This document shows, piece by piece, positions 47,901 through 60,786 of a DNA stretch of 64,000 nucleotides. Location: contig JACBWW010000007.1 in NCBI GenBank assembly GCA_020086605.1, positions 26,098,462-26,162,461 of the forward strand, read 5' to 3'. Position 1 is the stretch's first letter. Every line of letters begins with the position of its first letter. The notes beneath the pieces were generated by a model. That model searched no databases. It was not told the DNA's origin and saw only the letters and a program-made list of their open reading frames with translations. The stretch comes from Lanius collurio (Eukaryota; Chordata; Aves; Passeriformes; Laniidae). The position numbers and the translations under genes were made by a program.

Positions 47901-50900
47901 CCACCCAGGCAGGCCTCGTGGAGAGCCGACACACGGTCTGTAGTCACCAGGTTCACGTTGAAACCCTGCAACGTGGGACCAGGGGTGTGAGGGGAGAGCC
48001 CTGCCCAAACCACAGCTCTGCCAGGCTGGTGCAGGTGCCCATGGCAGCAGAGTCATGTCAGTGGGTACGTGTCCAAGGAAAGTGCTCAGGTTGGATTGGT
48101 GCTGTCAGTGATTCAGTTCTTGTCCCCACAAACCACAGCTGGTGATGGGATTAAAGAGGGAGGTATTACAAGATATGCCTTCTGTTTCTAGCTTTTATAA
48201 TGCTCTGTCAGTTGCAGGAAAGACATCACATTTCTTTAACTTATTCCCTTCCCTACTAAGTCCTGCACCAGGAGCTACAGCTGGAGGTATTCACCTTCCT
48301 TAATGAGGATGCTTCTGGCACAGGTATCTGCAGCTTGGCTAGAGCTGGTCACTCCTTCAGTGGGGAGAAACAGGCTTCCCTAGGATATGATTCATCCTGT
48401 GCTAAAGCAGCTATTTCTAGTAGGGCAGATGATTTGTGTCCTAAAAGTCCTTTCATTGACTACATGGGGTACTTAAGTCTGTTTCACTGAGAGGTAGTAA
48501 GTACTTGGTAAACCTATAAGAGAGATGAGTTAAATCCCACCCACAAATCAGTTCCTCTTATCTGACCATCCAGAAAATGTTTTACACTGGAAGAAAAACC
48601 AGCGATTTACAAATGCCTTATTACAGGTATTTCCCTAATTGACAGTTGCCATATCTATTCCTGCACAAAGACAAGCCAGACATATTCACAAAGCAGGAAG
48701 CATTTTCCTCTGAATGAAACTAAATCTCCTGGTAATTAAGCTTTTACAATACAACCACATGTGAGAACAGGCCTGGAAGCAGCTCCATTTTCCACTTGAT
48801 GTCATATTTTGAAACTCACTTGGAGTCTGCCTGATGTGCTATAGACAAGGCAGCTCACGAGATGGCAGCAATGCACTTTTTGGTACACAGTACCCAACAC
48901 AGTGGGCAGAAAGGAGTACCTGGGAGCAACCTCACACAGCACAAAAAGCAGTCCTGATGCTATAGTAAAAGCAACCACTGTAATCACTTCAGGCTAAGCA
49001 TTATATGATAGAAAACCAATCTGTTTCAGTCATATGAAAATATTAATGTAAAAAATGTTAAAATTTCTCATGCATTACAATGGTGCTAGGGGAATAGATA
49101 AAACCTTGAAAAAATTAGAGATTATTCCATTTTCTAATTGTATGGTTGTTTCATACTTAGAGATCAGCATATTCCTTCAAGATTAGTGTCTTCTACAGAC
49201 TCCTAATAAGGACACCTATTCTCAATAATTATTCATATATACATGTATATGTATTTAACAAATAAAATTCAGTCGTTTCAAGTGAAAGAATAAGCACTGA
49301 TAGCTTGAGAAAAAGAGCAATTCCTTTCATTACAAAATGGTGAATAAGCTGTAGATCTTACAATGGCTGTTTGCCAAACATCACTCATGTTAAACCTTGT
49401 TTTCAATGTACACGAAAAAGCAAACTCTTTTTTCAGGCATTGAAACAGGCATTGGTGAGTTCTTGGGCTGTTTTAAACCTCCAGCACTACATCGCCTCCC
49501 TATGTCCAAGCATTCCCTGTGGAGCCAGAGCTTCACTGGCTTTCTTGAAAGCTATGGTGCTGCAGTAGAGATTTCTGAGTGTCCCACAGATACTCCAGTA
49601 CAGTCCCATACTTAATTTCAGGTTACTAGTGTAACTATATTGCAGCCAATGAGCAACGATTATGCTGCTCCATGAATAGCTGCATCCCTACATTTATCAA
49701 TCTGTGGTGACTCAGTTCCAATTCAGGCTCTACGGACATTGCTGCCTTGATTTCTTTTCATCAGCAAGGACCTTCATCCTTTACTCACAAAATTAAATGT
49801 CTTCAGGATAAGGAGAAAAGGTGAATTGAGTAAAATGATATAACCACACCACTGGTGCTTCATCAGTGTACAGCCATGAACAGTGCATAACCAGGGCATC
49901 TGGTGAGTAACCACACCACGGGGTGCTCCACGAAGCAGGTGGTGTATGAAGATTAGAGGGGTCAGAAAACCATCAAATCCCTGAATGAATAAAGCCTCTT
50001 TCTTTTTATCTCTAACCTCCATCACTTCCTTTTCCATAAAAATCATTTTCTGTCAGCAGGTGAAGAAAAGAGGGATCAGAAAATGTGAGGGTGAACACTG
50101 TCTGTAAACAGCATTTTTTTTTTAGCTGCAACTATGCCTCAAGAGATGTCTGGAGTGGAGACTTTCACACTGGCAGCTCCACTCCTTGAGGATGTTGTCC
50201 ATTTGAGCTGTGGCCTCTCTGGTAAAAATTATTTACCTTGACTATAAAAAGTCTGATAGTCAAGTCAAAAGTTTTATACTCAGGGAATTAACTTCCCTGC
50301 AACTGCCATGTGGTCAAGAGGGAGAGGGGACAGTTGCCCATTCATGCCACATGAAGACACTGAATTTAAGCAAAGGTGGTATGGAAGATGGTTGGCAGAG
50401 CACAAGGAACCAGAACCTAAACCTTTTCATAAGCAGCTTCTAGTCCTTTCTCATGTATTCTCTCCTCTCTTTCTTTTGCCTCGACTCTCAGTTCCTTTTG
50501 GAGCAGAGGGCTTCAGGCTGACTTTCTAAAAAGAAAGATGCACTTCTACAGCTTTATACTATTTGTTTTTTGTTGTTTTTTTTTTTTTCCATAGCCTACA
50601 TATATATAATTTATTGTCCCTATTCTCAAGCCTAGTTGCATGATCCATTACTGAGAAAGAGCACAAGGATTGCTGTTTATTATGTAGCAAGCTACAAGAT
50701 GTGATAGTCTTTGTCCCAGGCTTGTCCCCAGCTTCTTCACTAAGCAAACTAATACATGCCCAGAGGCATTTGTGCTGATATATTATTCATACAGCCATAT
50801 TTCTTATGCCCTCTTGCACTCTATTACAAGCTCACCAGCCCATAAATGCAATTCATGTGAAACCACCCCTCTTCCCAACCTTTTCTTTACTTGTGGGTGT

Positions 50901-53900
50901 TTACCTGTGCAATCAAGGTTTTCAGAGAGAGAAGGCGTCCCTGGAAGGCAGCATCATGAAGAGGGGATCGGTCTGCCCAGCTGCCTGAAACAGCAAATGC
51001 ATGGAAGCTAATTCAGGTATGCAGCAAGAGCAGATCTTGGGAGGACAGGGGAAACACAGCCATGTGTAAATGCAGATTGGGACTGAAATCAATGTGGGCT
51101 CAGCGGTGAAACTGTTTGATCAACTGATTTCAGCAGAGCAGTTGAGGAGTCAGCAATGCTGAGAAAGCTGGCTGCTCATTTAGGGACCTAAGCAAAAGCT
51201 TCTTGGCAGAACTTTGAAAAGAACAGCTAAAAATGTTTCATCAAAGATCATGAGTTTAGTGCTGATAGGTCTCATACAGAGACTTCAGAACCCTGCAATT
51301 CTCCTACTCAAAACCATATCAGCCTCCCCCTTTCCTAGGGAGCTCTTGTCACAAATTGCATCCCAGCTTCTCTGACACTTTGTTAAGAGCCTCATAGCAA
51401 GGATGACTTGTCCATCAAATGAATTCTGGCATGTCCTTGGCAGTTTTATTTCCTGAACTGACAATTTCATAAATAACATCCTCCCTCTCAGACTACCATG
51501 TAACAGGTTTAATCATCCTCTTCACCAAAAGATTTTAGAAAATACATGGAAAAACAAACTCTGCCTGAAGGCTTTACTTTTCTTCTTTAATAATTTTGAG
51601 ATGTTGAACTGTTCAGACTCCTTCACATAGGCTTGCTTGCCCTTTTTCTTACCTTAATCTATTTATGTGCCAAGAAAAATAATTCTTTAGCCTAGCTACT
51701 ACCTACAGGCATAGACATTCAGCTCAGGTTAAATCCCTGCCACTCATGTAGAGAGCAAATTTACTTGTCATATATTAAAATTTATATCCATACGGTGACA
51801 CAATGTGTATAATAAGTATTTCTCCAAAGGCCAGCTGCATTTCCAGTGCCACAGGACAGAAGCAATACCAGTGTTTGCATTCATGCTCTGTTGTACAGCA
51901 ACCCCATGGGCTCTGTCTTTGAAACCCTTGTCCTTTTTAATTTTTTCAGCTATGCCGCACACCAGAGAGAATAGAAAGGGTGCTTTATCTCCATTTCAAA
52001 TGTTACCCAAGGCAGGCAGAAATCAATGGGAGGCACAGACACATCCATGGGGACTTGAGGCCAAGGACACAGCAGAAGTTTCACCTTTGACCAAAGCAGG
52101 CTCCTTTAGTTACCCAAGGACCAGGATGCACTTCAGCTATTGGATTTACAGTTTTAACTATAGTTATTACTTTTGTTCCCATTTCTTTAAGGAGCACCTC
52201 CTGGGCTCCTAAGGCAGGAAACTGGCATGGAAAGGCCAGCTGGCACAATATATGGCAAAGCTCTGAATGACACATCAGTGAAAATGATGGAAACAGTATA
52301 ACCAAGAAACATCTTCCTGAAAATATCCAAAATACCCCACACCTCTCATCATGCTAGCTACTGAAATAGGCAAGCTCAGTTCAGAAAGTCAGAACACATT
52401 GCAAGTGACAAAGTCCTGAATTCTTATACAGCAGGAAGATTCAGGAGTTATTCAGACAACAGAGCTACAGGGCCTTATTTAACCTTTTAAGCAGAGAATA
52501 ACACGTGCGAGTGCATGTTCTCACATGCATTTCCAGGGCATTTCAATGCATGTGTATGCACACACAGCCTCAGGACAACACACACCGCTGCACACTTCCA
52601 CACCAGCCACACAACCTACCTCCCTGAAATGTGTGGCAAATATAGTTCCCATACAGGGCACATCTCCCTGTCTCAGCTGGGAGTGACATGACTGAAGGTG
52701 CTCTTTTTAAATGCCTACAGATAAATGAAGCAGCCCTGCTGCTGCTGTGCTACTTCACTGCAAAGAGAAAAGGTTGTGAAACTCTGACTGTAATATGATA
52801 TAGTGGCCCAGCAACAACATCACATGATCCTGCATTTTGTAAGATTATCCCTAATGGCTTTCTGCAAATGGTAACTTGCAAACAAAAATATGTTATGGCC
52901 TGCTGAGATTCAAGGTACCTCAGTAGTAACCTAAATGAAGGCAAAGCTGCTCTTCACCATGTGTCGGTCTGTGATTGCATAAAGGTGCTTGGAAAAAATG
53001 ATAGTAATAAATGATTGGAATTATATTTTGAAGAATAAAAAATAAATTAATATCCAAGACACGTCTTTAGATATACAGGCTTCTAAAGGCTTTGTCAAAA
53101 ATGCTTGGCTTTGGTATTTCCCTTGGCTAGATCTTAATCTCCCTGCTTTGGGTGGCCATCTCACACCATCTGTGTTCTGCTGCTGTTCAAGATGGCACAA
53201 TCCCTCATGAAGCAAGTGCCCAACAAATGAGTCACATAAAAATATGTGATGTCACAATGCTGATAAGAATCTTCAGCTAGGAAAATAAGCCCTTGTTAGC
53301 TGTAAAGTTAAAATACTGTGTCATTTTAATTAGTGGAATTAACAGGCATGCAAACACATGCCTATTCATTATTATGGAAGTGATGTGAAGGACTAAAATC
53401 ACCTGAAAAAAAACCCCAAAGCCATGACCTACAAAGCAACGTATGAAATACAATATATTCTTGTGCTGTATATTTTTCAGAACAATTTTAGCTGCATTCA
53501 TTTTTATCATCTGATTTAACAAAACAGGGATTCTTGGCTTGGATTTATAAAATCATGTTATATCCTCCTAAAATCTCCTTTCAGAAAATCAGTGTGCTAA
53601 AACTTTTCCCTAAATATTCTCTGGCAGTAAAACTGTGTGTTTAGTAAAAGCATCTAACCACTGATAAAGAGTTGCATCTGAGAACAATGTTTTTGTTTAC
53701 CATAGTGCCTTGAGCAAATGGTGTCCTCATTCTAGCTGGGTAACTGTTGGAGTCTCATATTTTGCACACCTAAATCATGCCAACACACACTGACACTGCA
53801 AAGACCCCAGAAATGGGAGGCACTTCAGGTTAAAACATTTACCCATGCATTTAGCAAATATTTCATGGAAACTCACTGATTTAAATCCTCAAGTTACAAA

Positions 53901-54129
53901 AATGTGGCAAATAAACATTTAAATGTTAGAGAGTCCATATGTTTACTTTACCTGGGACTATTCCATAGATCTCTTCTGCTATCCTGGCAGCTTCTTTTCT
54001 GTTGCCTTTAACAATATAGAAATGGGTCAGCAAAGCCAAGGCAATCTTAATTAAAAGCTTGAAGCAAAACAAAGCAAAAATGGCAAAATAAATGTTAGTG
54101 AAAGAATGGAGTATAGAACTGCCCTCCAT
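41779..54129 (-). CDS. ASB11: ASB11, ankyrin repeat and SOCS box protein 11 (complete, 7 coding exons)
   Basis: The coding sequence joins 54129-53952, 50984-50905, 47965-47858, 46379-46229, 46028-45894, 44980-44789 and 41903-41779 on the minus strand (969 nt, 322 residues; human ASB11 is 323). All junctions are GT/AG and in phase. Residues about 11-40 are strongly hydrophobic and would act as an N-terminal membrane anchor. Residues about 62-281 are ankyrin repeats (SPLHDAA, SALHEACLGG, TPLFNACCSGS, SPIHEAVKRG, TPLYVAC, TPLHVAARK). Residues about 284-322 are the SOCS box, with BC box SLAQLCRLCI and Cul5-box-like LHLPEPLENFLLYR. Family knowledge: ASB11 is an ER-associated Cullin-5 substrate receptor (reported substrates include BIK and ribophorin 1) and is linked to progenitor and muscle biology in fish. 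The assigned ATG has a strong context (A at -3, G at +4). Confidence 0.97.
43923..43985. repeat. 25-bp tandem repeat, about 2.5 copies, in ASB11 intron 6
   Basis: The unit tgggctcttggtgcacatca plus ttctt is repeated at 43948 with two changes and trails off into a partial third copy (tggtccttggtgg). Confidence 0.85.
44789..44980 (-). CDS. ASB11: ASB11 coding exon 6
   Basis: This 192-nt exon encodes GANVNMGKLLDTPLHVAARK through ATHNSKVEQALLLRE plus a split Gly codon, covering the last ankyrin repeat and the linker. The acceptor is ttcacccaag and the donor is GTAATG. Confidence 0.97.
45894..46028 (-). CDS. ASB11: ASB11 coding exon 5
   Basis: This 135-nt exon encodes GHRECMETLLAHEVDIDQED, then HGTPLYVACMYQRTDCVKK and LLEL plus a split Gly codon. 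The acceptor is gcttccacag and the donor is GTACCT. Confidence 0.97.
   Translation of the reverse strand, partial: VTGSAWRPFWPTRWTLTKKTSSMGPLSTWLACTRGQTASRSFWS
46229..46379 (-). CDS. ASB11: ASB11 coding exon 4
   Basis: This 151-nt exon encodes VNAVTIDGITPLFNACCSGS onward to SPIHEAVKR plus one base of a Gly codon. The acceptor is gccgttgcag and the donor is GTAACC, the same donor hexamer as ASB9 exon 4. Only a 200-bp intron separates it from exon 5. Confidence 0.97.
46984..47100 (-). mobile_element. CR1 LINE 3' fragment in ASB11 intron 3
   Basis: Reading the plus strand, the CR1 tail (ccatagaatcag) is followed by gttggaagggatcc and then tggagtcctactcctggccc, which is the reverse complement of the 3' end of a CR1 subfamily. 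It is short, 5'-truncated and in the same orientation as ASB11. The inner boundary is approximate. Confidence 0.8.
47858..47965 (-). CDS. ASB11: ASB11 coding exon 3
   Basis: This 108-nt phase-0 exon encodes GFNVNLVTTDRVSALHEACL, then GGHVACAKVLLENGAQ. The acceptor is acgttgcag and the donor is a consensus GTAAGT. It is markedly G+C richer than the flanking introns. Confidence 0.97.
47966..50904 (-). other. ASB11 intron 2
   Basis: About 2.9 kb without a recognised element. The short open frames on both strands resemble nothing known. Confidence 0.8.
50905..50984 (-). CDS. ASB11: ASB11 coding exon 2
   Basis: This 80-nt exon completes a split Gly codon and encodes SWADRSPLHDAAFQGRLLSL plus KTLIAQ, the first ankyrin repeat. 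The acceptor is tgctgtttcag and the donor is GTAAAC. Confidence 0.96.
50985..53951 (-). other. ASB11 intron 1
   Basis: About 3.0 kb between the membrane-anchor exon and the first ankyrin exon. No repeat family or gene was recognised. Confidence 0.8.
53952..54129 (-). CDS. ASB11: ASB11 coding exon 1 (membrane anchor)
   Basis: This exon encodes residues 1-59. It starts MEGSSILHSFTNIYFAIFAL, continues through a hydrophobic stretch to HFYIVKGNRKEAARIAEEIY, and has donor GTAAAG. The block LLTHFYIVKGNRKEAARIAEEIYG is nearly invariant in ASB11. A second in-frame ATG at 54201 would add 24 residues but has a poor context and directly follows a TAG, so the 54129 ATG is preferred; it matches the human start by length. 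Confidence 0.93.
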
Positions 54130-57100
54130 TTTGGTTTGCTCTTTGAATAGTTTCTCAGGTTGGCTAAGTTGCCCTGGGCTATTCTTGGTATCATATGTCA
54201 TCTATTTTAAACCCTTCAGGACCTGCTGTTCCTCAGTTACCAAAAATACATCCTAGTTTTATTTGGTATGAGGTATTTGATACTAAATAACAATATCCAG
54301 GGTAAGATCCTTTGAATATCTCTGCAAACAGGAAACAAATCAGAAAATCCTTTCCAAAGGTACATAAATGAGAACAAATTTTCAGACAGATGCTCTCCAT
54401 ACCACCTGAAAGCCTATACATCCACATTAAATTTATTCTTCAAGGTAGCAGTTCTATTTACAAAGACCATATAGATAAATTTGCAGAAATTGTTCAGAGA
54501 TGCTGCAAAAAGAATACTTTTCTGTCTTTTCTGTCTTGATAACAGGCCTTGCTGGTACTCAGATACAGAACAAAGGCAAACATGTCAAAAAAAAACAGTA
54601 TCATGAAAGAATTTGAAATAAACCCACATGTCCAAAGCCAGGGCTAAGAAGTCAAAGTTATTCCAGGACAAGAAAAATACACTGAAACTGCACATTAACA
54701 CAACATACCTTTTTTTTTCATTACTCAGAGATAAAGAATGGTGTCCATTGATATCTCTTGCAAACAGTATTCTCTGTTTTGAAAAAAAGAGAAATATTTT
54801 TACATTATCCTCTTCTGATTCAAAGGTATAATATTTGAAATTGGACAAGATGCACCCTTTCTTTAACTGCCCTTTTTACTTTCTGAAGACACATGGCTTC
54901 CATAGAGAACAAAGGTTTTTTCTGCATGTATTTAATTGAATCTATGTAGAACACCCCCTCTCTTTTTGTCTTAAACTTTTATTTATTCTTAGTTTCCTAT
55001 ATGCACCATAGAAGAAGGATTTATTTCTTACTTAATTCCCCTCTTTGCCCAGGTTATCTTAGCCTTCATCTTCCTCTCAAGGAAAAGAGTGGGATAACTC
55101 CTCTCTTAGAGATTTCAAAGAGATGGTGGATATGCATAAGGAAATTACACAGCAAATTATTTCTCTGGGCATTTTTGATGTAATTTCTTCTGGTTTATAG
55201 AAAAACAGCTGGTTTAGTACCTTGCTGTCTTCAGTGCTCATCCCTCCCAGGAGCACTAAAATGCTACATAAAATATGTGCAGAGGCTGAGATAAAACACC
55301 CCAAGCAATTTTCTCAAGTGAATCAATTTTTTCTAAAATTCTGAATTAAACCAAGTTATTATGTTCTTACCAATAACTTAACCCCTTACAAAAGTCTTAC
55401 ATCTACCTTTCCTTACACAGTAATATTATATACCTGTAGAAACTATAATACTTATGAATCCAGAAGAGAAAATTTTCCTCTTTTTAGTCAGTTTAATAGA
55501 GGACAAGGCAGCTGAAGATATGGATTACATTATAAGTGAAGTTCAGTTAAGGAATCACAGAAAAACAGTTAATACTGCTCAGCTGGGAAACAAAGAGGAA
55601 AAATTAGCAAGCAAAGGTGGACCAAAAAAAGGGATGATCAGTCAGCCCAGAAAAATCTGAGATAATGAAAAAATCCCTCCCAAAGCCAAAGGAATAGTAA
55701 AAGCTGTAAAGAATAAAATGTAGGGCACAGAGAAAAAGAATACATAAAAAATATTAAGAACATTACAAAGTAAAGTCAGACTAAATGATGGAAAAATCTT
55801 TCTCATGTAGGATTTACAAAGCTGGCTCTCAACAGGAGAGAAGTAAGAAGGGAGAACACCTTTGAAGAGAAAAACCAGAAAACTGGCTTTTAGTTGCAAA
55901 GGAGATTCACTGATTTCTTTCACAATCAACCTGCTAGATGGTAAGTAGAATTGTACATGTCCACAAAACTCAGAACAATACAAGAAACTGGAGATCAGGT
56001 TTCCACTGAAATTCTCTTCTCTCTAAAGGAATAATGCCGAAGAGCTCTCCAAATGCTCTAAAAAAACACGAGAAAGTTTGACTGCTTGGAAGCAGTCACA
56101 GGAACGTGACTTTTCCAGAAGGACAAACTATTTGTGTAGCAGCAAAATCACCCTCCTGGCTTCAGAACGAGACAAATAAAGATTTTCAGTTAAATTATAG
56201 AGTGAGTCATTTGTAAAAACCTTAATTAATCTCTTAATCTACTCTTAGTGAGCAAGAGCACTAGGAAAATTACTGCAGTGGATGTAAAAGAAAATCATCA
56301 GTGGGAAAACAGCTGAACAGCATGGTGGAAAGTATGAATGCTGGTGAAGGTGATAGTCAGGTAAACCTCAGTAAGATTGGGTGTGATCATTTGGAAATCT
56401 CTGGTATTTTTGAAACTAGAGAGATGAGCAACATAGTGTAGGCGTGAGAACAGGCAGAACACAAAAGAACAGCAATGACAGAACAGAAACAGGATTCTCA
56501 TCGTTCTTCCCTTGCTCTTTTGAGCATCATTGCTGTGAGCTCAATGAGGTGGATTATGCAACTCCATTGACAGACTTGAGTGAACAAGTCAGCCCCTTGT
56601 AGAAAAAAACACACCTCACTGACAACTTCTGCAAGATGCCCAAACTACTCTTCCTTACCACTAGGATAATTACTAAATTGTTAGCTCAAAATATCCAAAA
56701 AATATATTAATCCTTCCAAAAAATTGTCATGAGATAGTGAATTAATAGAAGTAGTTCAGCTGGATCCTCCAAAGAACTGGAAAGGTAAAGTTTATATATG
56801 CTTAGTTTACAAACATGCAAGGAATAAGCAGAAAAAAAAAGGCAATCCAGTTTAGAAAACAACTCATTTTCAATAAGGTTCACCTTAACTTTAGCCAGCT
56901 TTTAGGGAGAAATGTCAGACGTGGCCTGAAGAATTTGGCAAGGAAATAAAAATTAGAGCGATTCTCATCTCAATGAAATTCAGAGGTACAGGTCTATTCT
57001 TACACTACACACACTTTATATAGCAGTGTATTTCCAATGCACATAGTTGGGAGTAGAATATCAAATGTATTCAATCAAAGAGTCAGAAAGACTCAGACAG

Positions 57101-60100
57101 AAGAGATAAGAACAAAGACGTACATACAGAGCTCAACTACTTCTTTTCTATCAGTTTGATCTAATAAATGACACTACTTCCCATACCAGCCTTGTCTCAT
57201 TTGCATCCTTAGGTCAGCACACAAGACTCCTGCTTTGATAAAGCCATGTGGAGAGTGACTCACAGGCTGTTCTCAAGCCAGTGTGGAATTCATCTCACCT
57301 ATCTGCCCCCCATCGCACCGGGGAGAGTCTGGTTATCGACACTCCTGCCGCTGCCTGGGCAGGGAGACAGCAAATTGCAGCAAACACTTAATTTTCCCTG
57401 TCTGCAGCCAGTGTTCCCAGGGAATGCCCCAGTCCCTCCTGCTAAAACAACCAGCTTGAAGAACCAGAATGTACAAGGCAACCAGTCATGCACAGTTAAT
57501 GTTAGATGAATCCCACACAAGCAGCATCTCCAGAGTTATGACAGTGTTGAAGCACGTCAGGATCTGGAAGCAACCTAATCCTGCTCCTAGGTTTACAAGA
57601 AAAAGGTATAATTTTGGTGAAATAATACACTCAGATGCATAACCACATCCTGCCTTTAGTTTTATTCTCTTAAAAAATATCCACCTTCCATCTATGGCAG
57701 TGCTCAAGTCATTAGGGAAAACTGCAAAAGTCAACACATTACTGAGTGTCATGATGCACAGCAAATATGAAAGTAGGTGAATGATAGCAATTAAACACTA
57801 AAAATATTGAAATAATTTTAATTAAAAACATCCAAAATAATAAACCATTTTGAGATTGATTATTCTTTTATTTACTTATATAAAGTCTGTATTTTACTGA
57901 CACTGAAAGCACCAGAAAGACTTCTACAACTAAATTTTAAAAGCCTAAGCATATATTAAAAAAAACGGACTAGTGAAGAGAAATAAATATCAAAAAGGGA
58001 AAAATATAAACAGATGCAGAAAAACTTGACCACAAAAAAAGTAAATCACAATGTATTTACCTTCTTACAGATCTATCTACATCCACTAAAACAGTCTGAA
58101 AGACCAAGCTTACATCCATACTTTAATTGATGCTTGTATGGTGTATCGTATGGTTTAACGTACAACTTTCAATTATCAACATCTCAATTCCCAGTGTCTG
58201 CACATTATGCACTGGAAACATTCCTCCTTCTGCCTGGGGATGGAATTTCCTTGCAGTTTGGGGGAACCTTCTGTACAGATCTTCCTCCTCCACAGCAGAG
58301 GCTCTGCTCTGTGCAAGACATTGCTTAATTAGCATCACTCTCTTTGCGAACATTTCTCTGCTTTCACAATGATCAAATGTTACCTACAAGCACGACCAAA
58401 ACATTTTAATTTAACTAGTTATTTTTATTAACTTCTAACCACACTCATTATCTCAGTAATTTGCTTTTAGTATTCTGATCATTTTATTTAACATTTTTCA
58501 TGTTACCTACTAATGTTTTGTAAAACTCTGTATGTTTCTGTGACATCACCCTTTATTCCACTGCACAAGGCCAGTGAGCAAATCACTCCCACAGAGTTCT
58601 GCATAATACAAGTAGTGTTATTTGAGAAACCAGCTATGGGTTAAGTTTTTATGGCAGCTTGTACAAAATGTTTTTTAGTAATCAACTTTCTCATAAGAAT
58701 TCCAACAACCAGTAATGGAGAGCAGCACTATGCTGTGTATTTCTGTATTTTCTAATTATATGTTCCCACATATTAATGAAATGTATCCATTCTTTATGGA
58801 AAGGTAAATAAACCTCCAGATAAACTTTACATTGGTCTTGTAAACAAGACTATAACAAGGTTTTATTAAGTTATTCATAAGTACACAATAATCCAGAAAA
58901 GAAAAAAGTACTTTGAATAGATACACACAATACTTTTCATTTGTGTTTGCAGATGGTGCAGGAAACCAAACAGAAATAAAAGACAACAAACAACGAATTA
59001 TTAAAAATACACCTATATATACATATAACATTTCCCTGGAGTGACAATCAGTATTTTCAAAAAGTTGTTAGAAATCTGAATGCTTGAATTAAAAAAAAAA
59101 AAAAAAAACCTTAGAAAAGTAAAATATTAGCTTAATTCCACCCACTTATCCTTAACGCTTGTGGCACCGTTTTAGATGACCTCCGCTTTTAATGCAGAGT
59201 TTGAAAAACTCAAATTGTAATATTACACGCTGTATGTTACATATCAAAGGCTAAAAACTCTAGTAAAAGAAAATAGACTTTATATATGGCAATTATTTAC
59301 ATTATCTTTCTGTGTTTCATGAAAATATGTTCAATGAAATTATAAAATGCTTGTGTAATTACATTTCTACCCAAACAAGATGAATTTGGCAGAAGTAGTG
59401 TGTCAAATACTACCCTTCAAAGGTTTGGAAACAGTATTTTCATATTGCACAGTTTTAATATTAATACAGTGTCTGACAGTACACAATACTCCAGTCATAA
59501 AACAGTAAGCTTACCATCAGTAGTGATGCTTGAAAAATTAACTCAGTGCATCAGACAAGGGGCATTTTAGAGGTGGTTGACACAAATGAAAGAAATGCCT
59601 CCTCTCACACACACTGGCACAATGCTCTGCTGCCTCTTGCCCCACACACACATCACTGAGGACTCCTCACAGATGCCCCTTCTCTCTGTCTCTCCATGAA
59701 AAGCACAGCCACTGGTTATCTCCACTTAAGGGATACCTTCCCAAGATCTCACCTGCAGAACCTGCCAGCCAGTGTCTCTGATGTGCATGAGGTGAATCAT
59801 TCACCCTGAACACTGTCCCTCCCAGAGATGGACTGAAATTCCACTTTGGTCACAAGTAAGGGGAAGGAGAAAGAGAAGTGGGGGTAAAAAGGGATGGGTG
59901 GGTGGGAGGTGGGAGAGAGCAAGTAAGCACAAGTGTGCTTGTTAAGCCCTTCACAGATTTTGCTCTCTCACATACATGTGTTACTTCACACTTTGGCACA
60001 GTCTGCTGGAAGTTTTCAGGCCTGAGATGTTTCTGAAGGCTGTATTATCTCTAAATAATACTATTTCTTCACCTATGTAATGAAAAACAAAAAGCACTAC

Positions 60101-60786
60101 AAGCTTTACATCACTTTCACACATGTAAGTGAACAGGACAAATTTAGCACCTCTGAAAATATCAGAAAATTATTATGGAATTTTGATTTAGCAACAGGAT
60201 GAGCCACTTTGACTAGGGAAGACTTTCAAAATAATAATACTATGCAAGCAAAACACTGTCACTGGGACACAACTGCTAGAACTAAGTCTCTGAAACTTAC
60301 ATGGTAATGGACTTTATGACTAATTTCAAGTGCCATTTTCATCTTAGGAGAAAAAAAAAGTGTATTTTGTTGGGTTTTTAATTATTTTGAAAGAAGTCTT
60401 AAAATAAAAATCACAGTAAATATCAGGGATTAGCAGGAACTACAGGAAGCTAATAATTTTTGTGTTTTACTTTCCCAAACATCATAAGTCCCTTTCTGCA
60501 ATGTTCAAGTTTTCAAGAAAAATCTTGTATTCTTGTTTCCAAGGCTTCTGACATATATAAAACCCCGTGTTCTCCTCCCAGATTTAAGTGCAAAATAGAT
60601 GCCTATAAATTTGCATGAATCCAAAACTGAACTTAAAACATCATCCTAAATTGAGGTAGCACATTGAAATAAGTTTCTTTCCAAGAACTTCAGAAAGAAA
60701 TTAAGGAATTTTAAGAGTAATGTCTTTATCAGCAAGCATTAAAACCTTTAGTAATTGATGCATTCTTCCCTCTCCACTTGAGCAAT
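54130..60786 (-). other. ASB11 upstream region and probable PIGA 3' UTR
   Basis: The right part (about 58850-60786) is probably PIGA 3' UTR. The left part should hold the ASB11 promoter. There is no CpG island, and a TTTAAAATAG stretch at about 54202-54211 is the only TATA-like sequence close to the start codon. An 86-codon minus-strand frame at 58120-58380 follows an acceptor-like site but is unassigned. Confidence 0.55.
58862..58867 (-). terminator. candidate PIGA polyadenylation signal (AATAAA)
   Basis: This is the nearest canonical AATAAA I see on the minus strand below the PIGA stop, about 1.9 kb downstream. A 3' UTR of that size is plausible for PIGA, but the site is unsupported by transcript data. 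Confidence 0.3.

Noticed and set aside
47696..48013. 105-codon minus-strand frame as a separate gene
   Set aside because: It is ASB11 exon 3 read through into both flanking introns; the splice-defined exon is 47858-47965.
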